From: Lentisphaerota bacterium
Lineage (GTDB): Bacteria; Verrucomicrobiota; Lentisphaeria; Victivallales; Victivallaceae
Direction of reading: 5' to 3'
Assembly (NCBI GenBank): GCA_015061625.1
Contig: SUWG01000010.1
Coordinates: 37,520 to 101,519 of the forward strand
Length of the DNA stretch: 64,000 bases
Below, piece after piece: positions 33,961 to 41,151 of the stretch. Under the pieces are notes generated by a model. The model was not told the DNA's origin. It did not search any database and saw nothing but the letters and a program-made list of their open reading frames with translations. Every line of letters starts with the position of its first letter. Within the stretch, counting starts at the first letter, position 1. Both the position numbers and the translations under genes were made by a program.

Positions 33961-35334
33961 TTACAAATTCCAGAATTTTTTAGTGCCGCTGTAAGCCATG
34001 CGTTCCGCGAGGTCAAAGGCGATCTCATCGGGCAGTTGTCCGCGTTCGACCATATTGCCCAGCACGTCAGACATCACTCTGCGGAACATTTCAAACCGGG
34101 AGCCGTAACTCAAAAGTTTGCGTGAGTCGGAAACCATACCGGCGAAATTGCTCAAAGTATCTGCTGAACCGATATACTCCAGCTGGCGGCGCATACCGAT
34201 CGGGGTATCCAGCAGCCACCATGCCGAACCGAGGGCGACTTTTGCTCCGAAGGCACGGGAAATGGTTGCCAGCGTGCCCTGATGAGATGCTTCGAGGCAG
34301 TAGAGAACCACTTTGAGGCGGTCGTCGAAACGGTTGAGGAAACTGCAGAGAGCCGGGGCGTAATCCAGATAATGATCGCTGATATCGCCGCCGACATCCG
34401 GGCCGAGCGCATCGAAAAGGGTATTTCTTACATCCCGCACTGCGCCGAGGTGTAACTGGGTGACCCAGTCGGTCTGGCTGTTCAATTCAGCGGCTTCAGC
34501 GAGGATATAACCCATGAAGCGGTCGGTTTCTTCTTTGGTCAGGGCTTCTTCGGCCATGGCTTTACGGAAAATACGGTCGGCTTCTTTTTCATCCACATCG
34601 GCGAAAACCGGATATTCCAGGCCGTGATCGCTGGCGCGGCAGTTGCGTTCGGCGAAATAGTCATGACTCATTTTGAATGCATCGACCAGATCGCGCACGC
34701 CATTGAGTTTGATATTGAATCTTTCAGCGACCTGATTCATATACGGCCGCCATGCGGGGGCAAAGATTTTCATTGCTTTATCCGGCCGCCATGTCGGGCG
34801 GATGAGGACTCTGCCGAATGCGGCATTGGCTCTGGCGTGATCTTCCAGCGTATCGATCAGATCGTCGGTGGAACTCATTACTTCCACATTCAGCGGTCCG
34901 GTAAGCAGAGCCTGCGGGCGGTAGGCATCGGTGGCCAGTTTGGCGGTAACGGTATCGTAGATTTTTTTACCGGTTTTTCCGGAAAGGAGTTCTTCAATGC
35001 CGAAGTACCGTTTCAAGTCGAGGTGGATCCATTCGTAGACCGGATTGCCGGCGATTTCGGGGAAAACCTTGGCAAGGGCGAGGAATTTTTCTTCACCGGA
35101 AGCATTTTTTCCGGTGATGAGAGTTTCCGGCACGTTGCGTTTGCGCATCATTTCCCAGACGTAGTGATCGGTGGCGGCAAAAAGCTGCCATGCATCGGCA
35201 TAACAGTTGTTGTCGGCGATCTCTTTGACGTTGGCGTGGTTGTGGGGATCGACCACGGGCAGGGATTTGACGGTGTCAAAAATCTGCAATCCGGCGGCAT
35301 TGCCGATCAGATAATTTTTGTCCATGAAAGCCAT
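33961..35334 (-). CDS. uxaC: Uronate isomerase
   Basis: UxaC converts glucuronate or galacturonate into fructuronate or tagaturonate, the first step of uronate breakdown. The 457-residue amidohydrolase-fold protein has VDPHNHANVKEIADN near 28-42 (metal histidines), the family segment RNVPETLITGKNASGEEKFLALAKVFPE, TQLHLGAVRDVRN and VALGSAWWLLDT. AAGGAG ten bases before the ATG at 35334 fixes the start. It sits between purB and purM, which is an unusual place. Glucuronate from the CE15 esterase elsewhere in the window would be a plausible substrate. Confidence 0.9.
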   Translation of the reverse strand: MAFMDKNYLIGNAAGLQIFDTVKSLPVVDPHNHANVKEIADNNCYADAWQLFAATDHYVWEMMRKRNVPETLITGKNASGEEKFLALAKVFPEIAGNPVYEWIHLDLKRYFGIEELLSGKTGKKIYDTVTAKLATDAYRPQALLTGPLNVEVMSSTDDLIDTLEDHARANAAFGRVLIRPTWRPDKAMKIFAPAWRPYMNQVAERFNIKLNGVRDLVDAFKMSHDYFAERNCRASDHGLEYPVFADVDEKEADRIFRKAMAEEALTKEETDRFMGYILAEAAELNSQTDWVTQLHLGAVRDVRNTLFDALGPDVGGDISDHYLDYAPALCSFLNRFDDRLKVVLYCLEASHQGTLATISRAFGAKVALGSAWWLLDTPIGMRRQLEYIGSADTLSNFAGMVSDSRKLLSYGSRFEMFRRVMSDVLGNMVERGQLPDEIAFDLAERMAYSGTKKFWNL

Positions 35335-35357
35335 GATATATATTCTCCTTGAAAAGT

Positions 35358-36803
35358 TTATACATTGACGCTGTCGCCGCTTTTGATCGCATCTTTGTTG
35401 GCATCGAGGATCGGGCGGACGACTTCAGCGAGGAAGGTTTCGACCTGTTGCGGGGCGCGGCCGATGAATGCGGCCGGATTGATGATGGAATCAAAATCGT
35501 CTTTGATGGCGGCGAAAGCCGGATCGTTGCGCAGACGGTCGATCAGGTCGTTATCCATGCCTTCTTCCTTGACTTTTCTGCTGGCGGCCATGGAGTGTTC
35601 ACGGATGACTTCGTGCAGTTCCTGCCGGTCGCCGCCGTGTTTGACTGCTTCCATAAGGAGGTTTTCGGTCGCCATGAAGGGCAATTCGGCTTTGATATGT
35701 TTTTCGATAACTTTCTTCCAGACCTGCAAACCGTCGGTGACGTTGATGAGGATGGAAAGGATAACGTCGGTGGCGAGGAATGCTTCGGGCAGAACGACCC
35801 GGCGGTTGGCGGAATCATCGAGGGTACGCTCAAACCATTGGGTCGCGTGGGTCATGGCGGCGTTGCCGGGCAGATTCATAACGTAACGGGCGAGGGAAGT
35901 GACACGTTCACTGCGCATGGGGTTGCGTTTGTAAGCCATGGCACTGGAGCCGACCTGTTTTTTGCCGAAAGGTTCTTCGACCTCTTTCATGCTGGCCAGC
36001 AGACGGATATCGGTGGCCATTTTGGCCGCACTCTGGGCGATGCCGGAAAGGGTGGAAAGCACGAAGTAATCCACTTTTCTGGTGTAGGTCTGGCCGGAAA
36101 GGGCGATAACTTTATCAAATCCCATGGCTTTGGCGACATCTTTTTCCAACTGGCGGCATTTTTCATGATCGCCGTCAAAGAGTTCGAGGAAACTTGCCTG
36201 GGTGCCGGTGGTGCCTTTGACACTGCGGAAAGGCAGATTGGCAACTTCATTTTCCAACCGCTCAAAATCGAGGACGAAATCCTGCAGATAGAGGGCGAAG
36301 CGTTTGCCCAGCGTGGTCAACTGGGCGGGTTGGAAGTGGGTGAAGCCCAACATGGGTACGGCGCGGTTTTCTTCGCAGAAATCGGCGAGATTGGCGATCA
36401 GTTTGAGCAATTTGCCCCGGACGACGGCGAAAGCCTCTTTGATCTGGAGCAATTCGGTATTGTCAGTGACAAAGCAGCTGGTTGCGCCGAGGTGGATGAT
36501 GGGGGCGGATTCCGGACAGAGTTCGGAAAGGGCTCGGATATGGCTCATAACGTCATGGCGCAACTCTTTTTCCAATTCGGCGACCCGGTCGAAGTCGATG
36601 TCTTCCTGATGGGCGGCGAGTCCGGCGATCTGTTCATCGGTGATGGGCAGACCGAGGGCTTTTTCGCAAGTGGCGAGGGTGAGCCACAACTTTCTCCAGG
36701 TGGAGTGTTTGTGTTGCGGAGACCAGATAAAACTCATTTCCTTACCGGCATAGCGGTCGGTCAAAGGATTGCGGTAGACGCAATTAGCGGGATCATTGAT
36801 CAT
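35358..36803 (-). CDS. purB: Adenylosuccinate lyase
   Basis: PurB splits adenylosuccinate to AMP and SAICAR to AICAR. The 481-residue product is complete: HLGATSCFVTDN near 104-115, TGTQASFLELF near 205-215, and the fumarase-superfamily signature VGSSAMAYKRNPMRSE near 287-302. GAGG before the ATG and a promoter at 36849-36877 mark it as the first gene of a six-gene operon that also holds purM. Confidence 0.95.
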   Translation of the reverse strand: MINDPANCVYRNPLTDRYAGKEMSFIWSPQHKHSTWRKLWLTLATCEKALGLPITDEQIAGLAAHQEDIDFDRVAELEKELRHDVMSHIRALSELCPESAPIIHLGATSCFVTDNTELLQIKEAFAVVRGKLLKLIANLADFCEENRAVPMLGFTHFQPAQLTTLGKRFALYLQDFVLDFERLENEVANLPFRSVKGTTGTQASFLELFDGDHEKCRQLEKDVAKAMGFDKVIALSGQTYTRKVDYFVLSTLSGIAQSAAKMATDIRLLASMKEVEEPFGKKQVGSSAMAYKRNPMRSERVTSLARYVMNLPGNAAMTHATQWFERTLDDSANRRVVLPEAFLATDVILSILINVTDGLQVWKKVIEKHIKAELPFMATENLLMEAVKHGGDRQELHEVIREHSMAASRKVKEEGMDNDLIDRLRNDPAFAAIKDDFDSIINPAAFIGRAPQQVETFLAEVVRPILDANKDAIKSGDSVNV

Positions 36804-36848
36804 AAAAAACCTCTGTATTAAAATAACAGTTTATTCTGCACCTCATAT

Positions 36849-36877
36849 AATTTACGCTGTTAAATGGTTTTTCGCAA
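36849..36877 (-). promoter_or_regulatory. purB operon promoter
   Basis: On the minus strand, TTGCGA (36877-36872) and TAAATT (36854-36849) are 17 bases apart. It is divergent from the VOC gene promoter. Confidence 0.45.
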
Positions 36878-36907
36878 GCAAAAAGCGGCAAAAAAGCGGA
36901 TTTTTGC

Positions 36908-36936
36908 TTGACAATTTCTGTAAAAAGGTTTATATT
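36908..36936 (+). promoter_or_regulatory. VOC protein promoter
   Basis: A perfect TTGACA (36908-36913) and TATATT (36931-36936) are 17 bases apart. The ATG lies 22 bases after the -10 box, with ACGGAGGG between. Confidence 0.7.
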
Positions 36937-36957
36937 GCCTCTCACGGAGGGATTTTT

Positions 36958-37296
36958 ATGGATTGTGAGATCGTGCTTCTGGTGGAAAATATTGATATCT
37001 GCCGCTACTTTTACCGGGAAACGCTCGGCTTGGGCGAACCGGAAATGGACAGTAATTTCGAGGTGATATTCCGTTTGAATGAATCGACAGTGCTGGTGCT
37101 GGAGCAGTGTGATGCCAAATATCTTGAACACTCCTCAAGTGCCTGCCGTTTTGCGTTGAATATTTCCGATTTTGAAGTTCTGAAGCACCGGATGCAGAAA
37201 AACGGCACTCCGCTTACTGAAGAATTTACCCGTTACGGCAAAAAAGCCTTCCGGGGGATCGACCCGGAAGGCAATGTATTCGGTGTTATCCTGTAA
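36958..37296 (+). CDS. VOC/glyoxalase-fold protein
   Basis: The ATG at 36958 follows CGGAGGG; a longer frame would cross the promoter. The 112-residue single-domain protein has the VOC pattern: VLLVENIDICRYFYRETLGLGEP (split by strand-helix), a central VIFRLNESTVLVLEQ and a terminal FRGIDPEGNVFGVIL. The usual metal-binding glutamate may be in the DPEGNVF segment, but not all ligands are evident. Such proteins include lyases, resistance proteins and dioxygenases; function open. Convergent with the secreted NTF2-like gene. Confidence 0.7.
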   Translation: MDCEIVLLVENIDICRYFYRETLGLGEPEMDSNFEVIFRLNESTVLVLEQCDAKYLEHSSSACRFALNISDFEVLKHRMQKNGTPLTEEFTRYGKKAFRGIDPEGNVFGVIL

Positions 37297-37298
37297 AC

Positions 37299-38807
37299 TT
37301 ATTCGGCATTGCTCTGCGGTTCTTCGGCATTGCTTTCCGGTTGTTTTTCTTTTGGTTTGACAGCCGGAACTGCTTTTATTTTCCACTCATTGCCAACTCT
37401 GGCAAAAATGATTTGTGTCGTTTCATCATTTTCCGGATTTTTGACCGTTACGACCAATTCTCCGTTTTGCCCGGTCTGCGATTGCCACTGTGAGCATTCG
37501 CAGAGTAATTGAAAGAGTAAATAAGTCACATTGGTATCGGAAAACATTTCCTGATTGAAAAATCCGTCGATAAAGAATTGACCGGTGCTTTCAACGGCAA
37601 CTTCGAGTATTTCAGTCATTAATGCCACCCATTCTTCGGTGCTGACTTCTGAAATCCACTCTGCTCCAGTGTTCTGCAAATCATATTTGCTGCTGTCATT
37701 TTCCTGAGTGACTATTTGCCATGTGTCACCATTTTTTCGCAATTTATATTTATAAAAACTGTGACTTTTCCTGCCGTCAATTATTTCTTTAAATTCAACT
37801 TCAACTTCAGCTTCCGTGGCAGAAATAATATTTTCAAAATAATTGATTTCCTCCGCAACAAAATTTTTAAAGTCGCTTAACATTCTGGGAGTGTATATTT
37901 TTTCTATAAAATCCCGCATTACCTGTTCCGGTTTGCCGACCTCATTTTTCAATGCTTCGTCATTTTGCGCTCTGGTTTTGGCTTCTTCATAAAATCTCAA
38001 TTTGGCGGCTCTTTTTGCGTTGGTTTCCGCCGTGGCTTTCTGCCGCAACCCGTCGAGGACCGCATCGCGCTGTCTGGCATAAACTCCGGTATATGCCGCC
38101 AGACGGGCAAGTATCTCTCTGGGCAGGGGAGCGGTCAATATGGGGTCGATTTCAGTGATTTCCCAGAACAAACTGTCGGCAACTCTGGTAAGTTTTATAT
38201 TGCCGGTAATGCCGAGATATTTTACGGCGAAAATTGCTTCATTTGCACTGTTTTTGACTTGGGAAATATTTACCTGACCATCCAACTGCAAACTTTGCGG
38301 GATCGCCGGAAATTGAGTTTTCAACGCATCGGATAAGTACGCGTGGAACAAATTTTGTTTTCCATCTTTGCAAGCGGCGATGAAGCGGTCGAGATAAACT
38401 CTTGCTCCGGGGATGGTGCCGGGGGCAAATTCCACGATCCGCAAAACTCCACCGGCGATCGGGTCGAATCTGACTTTGAAACATTTTTCTTTATTATCCT
38501 GCATGACAAAGATGTAGACCAGAGCCTTGTCACCGGTTGCCCGGATGTAGGTATCCTCAAAAGCGGCGGTCAGATCGAGCATCATCTGGCGCAATTCTTT
38601 AGGCATTTTACCGGTGCGGATCATCTGTTCCGCCATCGGACCATGCATGACCTGCAAAGCCATGCTGGCATCATTCTTTATTGCCGCCTGCCGGAGAAAA
38701 TTGATCATATCCATCGGTTTGGGATCAGCGGGCAATTCATCGGCACCAAAGAGTGCCGTGGAAGCAAACAAGGCCAGAATTACGGCGAAAAAACGGAAAA
38801 ATTTCAT
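37299..38807 (-). CDS. Secreted protein with NTF2-like (DUF4878-type) segments
   Basis: The 502-residue protein starts MKFFRFFAVILALFASTALFGA, a signal peptide. Three segments have the shape of cone-like NTF2 domains: KALVYIFVMQDN...RIVEFA near 92-130, EVEVEFKEII...TWQIVTQEN near 325-365, and LVVTVKNPEN...WKIKAVPAV near 440-485. The last two end in the WxI pattern of DUF4878. A charged helix rich in Ala/Lys/Glu links them near 240-300. The tail is PKEKQ-rich. No known enzyme. It may measure or bind something in the periplasm; role unknown. It has its own promoter. Confidence 0.65.
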   Translation of the reverse strand: MKFFRFFAVILALFASTALFGADELPADPKPMDMINFLRQAAIKNDASMALQVMHGPMAEQMIRTGKMPKELRQMMLDLTAAFEDTYIRATGDKALVYIFVMQDNKEKCFKVRFDPIAGGVLRIVEFAPGTIPGARVYLDRFIAACKDGKQNLFHAYLSDALKTQFPAIPQSLQLDGQVNISQVKNSANEAIFAVKYLGITGNIKLTRVADSLFWEITEIDPILTAPLPREILARLAAYTGVYARQRDAVLDGLRQKATAETNAKRAAKLRFYEEAKTRAQNDEALKNEVGKPEQVMRDFIEKIYTPRMLSDFKNFVAEEINYFENIISATEAEVEVEFKEIIDGRKSHSFYKYKLRKNGDTWQIVTQENDSSKYDLQNTGAEWISEVSTEEWVALMTEILEVAVESTGQFFIDGFFNQEMFSDTNVTYLLFQLLCECSQWQSQTGQNGELVVTVKNPENDETTQIIFARVGNEWKIKAVPAVKPKEKQPESNAEEPQSNAE

Positions 38808-38854
38808 AACGATTCACTCCAACTTAATGTGTCAAACAAAATCAACATGGATAT

Positions 38855-38883
38855 AATCTATCATCATTTTATTACTTTGTCAA
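38855..38883 (-). promoter_or_regulatory. Promoter of the secreted NTF2-like gene
   Basis: On the minus strand, TTGACA (38883-38878) and TAGATT (38860-38855) are 17 bases apart. The -35 box overlaps the end of the permease gene. Confidence 0.5.
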
Positions 38884-39885
38884 CCTGATTCGGGGGTCGG
38901 CGGCCATATATAACAGGTCGCAGAGCAAAATTCCCGCCAGAGTCAATACTCCGGTGATGGAAAACAGTGCCATTTGCAACGGGTAGTCCCGGCTGGAAAG
39001 TGCCAGCAGTGAGAGCGAACCCATGCCCCGGATGTTGAATATGTATTCCACCAGCACACTGCCGGAAATCAGTGATGGCAGTAAGCCGCTGAAAAGTGTG
39101 ATCATCGTGATCAATGCATTGCCGAATGCGTGTTTCCAGAGGATGACCGTTTCCGTCAGACCTTTGGAACGGGCGGTACGGATGTAGTCGGCCCGGATAT
39201 TCTGCAAAACACTTACTCTGGTGTAGCGGGATAATCCGGCCAGTCCGCCGTAAGTCAGACAGATCACCGGCAACAGCAGATGCCGGGCCTTTTCCCAGTG
39301 GTATTGCCAGACAGACAGTGTCAGGGCATTATCCGGTTCCGTGCCGGAGATCGGCAGCAGGGAAAAGTATCCGCCCTCGCAAAACAGTGACTGCAGCAAG
39401 AGACCTACCCACATCACCGGCAGGGAATAGAGGGTGAAAAGGATCACTTCGATCGTGCGGTCGAGGTATGTTCCGGCTTTGGCGGCGGTCAGAACTCCGA
39501 TGGGTACGGCCAGCAGATAGGTCAGTAAAATTGCCCAGATATTCAACGTCAGCGTGACCGGCACTCTTTCCAAGATCAAATCGGTTACATCCCGGCCCGG
39601 TTCGACGGCGGCGGATTGTCCGAAATCCCCGTGCAGCACGATTCTTTTCAGCCACAAAGCAAATCCGGTAATGATCGGTTTATCCAGATCGAGTTTTTCC
39701 CGCATGGCATTATTTTTTCTCAATGCACCGTCATTTTCGCCGAGGGTACCGGATTCACCGGCGAGCATATCGCTTTGGGTGGGATCGCCCGGTGCGAGGC
39801 GCAACAATGTATAACTGACAAAAAGGATTATCAGCAGAGTAAAAAGTGCCAGCGCGAGGCGTTTGAGAATGTAAGTGAGGATCAA
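38872..39885 (-). CDS. Peptide/nickel-type ABC transporter permease (OppB/DppB family)
   Basis: The 337-residue inner-membrane permease has the OppB/DppB opening (MILTYILKRLALALFTLLI), the LRLAPGDPT motif near 28-36, FTLYSLPVMWVGLLLQ near 152-167 and the EAA-type loop RVSVLQNIRADYIRTARSKGLTE near 225-247. Members form the pore of peptide or nickel importers together with an OppC subunit, two ATPases and a binding protein. None of these partners is nearby. Its start overlaps the MFS gene by four bases. Confidence 0.88.
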   Translation of the reverse strand: MILTYILKRLALALFTLLIILFVSYTLLRLAPGDPTQSDMLAGESGTLGENDGALRKNNAMREKLDLDKPIITGFALWLKRIVLHGDFGQSAAVEPGRDVTDLILERVPVTLTLNIWAILLTYLLAVPIGVLTAAKAGTYLDRTIEVILFTLYSLPVMWVGLLLQSLFCEGGYFSLLPISGTEPDNALTLSVWQYHWEKARHLLLPVICLTYGGLAGLSRYTRVSVLQNIRADYIRTARSKGLTETVILWKHAFGNALITMITLFSGLLPSLISGSVLVEYIFNIRGMGSLSLLALSSRDYPLQMALFSITGVLTLAGILLCDLLYMAADPRIRLTK

Positions 39886-41123
39886 TTTTCCGGAACTTTC
39901 ACTTTAGACAGCATGATCGCGCCGCAGATAAAGGGCAGGATCATCAGCGAAATGCCCAATTCTGCTTTGCCCCACAGGTGAACTGCCACCGGGATCATCA
40001 GCAGCGGGCCGACGATGGTGGTGAAACGGCCGAAAATATTGTAAACGGCAAAGAGTTCCGCCGCCCGGTGCTGGGGGATGATCCGGCTGAAAAGCGACCG
40101 GCTCAAAGATTGGATGCCGCCCTGTGCCGTGCCGATGAGTCCGGCGGCGATGAAAAAGAGTGTCTGCCGCAGGGCCAGATCGCCGGAAAAGGACATTACG
40201 GTAACGATCACAGCGATAGTTATGTAAATGGCAATGGCGGTGTAGATCATTTTTCTGGCGGTGAATTTTTCGGCGAGATAACCGAAAAGCAACGTGAACG
40301 GCAATCCGATCACCTGCAATGCCAGAATGGTTATCATGATATAGGCGGTGTCGATTTTCAATGCACTGGCGATCAAAGTGGCCTGCATCATGATCGTGCC
40401 TACTCCGTCGATATAGAGAAAATATGCGATCAGAAAGATCAGGATATTTTTCTGTGACCAGATGAATTTCAATGTATCGCGCAGTTTTACCGCAGGTGGT
40501 TGTTTATCCTCCTGTTTTTCACGGACATTTTTGAATAAGGGGAAAGAGAACAACGCCCACCATAAAGCGGCGATGAGAAATGCTCCGGTAAAAAAGTATT
40601 TGCCGTCCGCAATGCTCATCAACGGCATACAGAGCAGAAATGAGACCAGCGCACCGGCGTAACCGAGGGCAAAACCGATACTGGAAACTTTATCTCTTTC
40701 CGTTTGGCCGGTGACATTGATCAGCAGGGAATCGTAAAAACTGTTGGCTCCCATGAAACCTAAAATGCCGAAAAAACTGATGACCAGAATGAAAAACGGC
40801 ACCATCCGGGGGGCATTGACCCAGGGGATGATCAAATATGCCAGCGTGGATAAGACCCCGATGGCGGTAAAAACACCGACCGCCTGAATTTTTTTATGTC
40901 CGGCATCGATTTTCGGACCGAAAAATACTGAAATCGCTCCGGCGACCAATCCGGCGATACTGCAGGCATACCCCCAGTATTCCGTGCTTTTGGCTTCATC
41001 GAGGATCCCGGCGGCAAAATATGCCAGAAATATCGGAGCAACAACGGTTCGCACGATCATCGCATAAGCGGAAACTGCCGGATCATAAAGCAACCATGCT
41101 TTTTGTGCTTTGGAAAGTTTCAT
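39882..41123 (-). CDS. UMF1-type MFS transporter
   Basis: The ATG at 41123 (MKLSKAQKAWLLYDPAVSAYAM) follows an AAGG-rich leader; the frame starting 24 bases earlier has no site. The 413-residue protein shows the opening WxLYDxAxSAY of the UMF1 family, related to the vacuolar Atg22 efflux proteins, then twelve hydrophobic segments with a central loop (NVREKQEDKQP) and a QGGIQSLSRSLFSRIIPQHRAAELFAVYN motif in the second half. These proteins are uncharacterised in bacteria; amino-acid efflux is the usual suggestion. Confidence 0.8.
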   Translation of the reverse strand: MKLSKAQKAWLLYDPAVSAYAMIVRTVVAPIFLAYFAAGILDEAKSTEYWGYACSIAGLVAGAISVFFGPKIDAGHKKIQAVGVFTAIGVLSTLAYLIIPWVNAPRMVPFFILVISFFGILGFMGANSFYDSLLINVTGQTERDKVSSIGFALGYAGALVSFLLCMPLMSIADGKYFFTGAFLIAALWWALFSFPLFKNVREKQEDKQPPAVKLRDTLKFIWSQKNILIFLIAYFLYIDGVGTIMMQATLIASALKIDTAYIMITILALQVIGLPFTLLFGYLAEKFTARKMIYTAIAIYITIAVIVTVMSFSGDLALRQTLFFIAAGLIGTAQGGIQSLSRSLFSRIIPQHRAAELFAVYNIFGRFTTIVGPLLMIPVAVHLWGKAELGISLMILPFICGAIMLSKVKVPEN

Positions 41124-41151
41124 TGCCTTTTTTCCTTTATGTTGCAAAACT

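Noticed and set aside
35349..36821. 490-codon open frame on the plus strand opposite purB
   Set aside because: It mirrors a complete, motif-rich purB gene; its product is low in recognisable structure and has no ribosome site.
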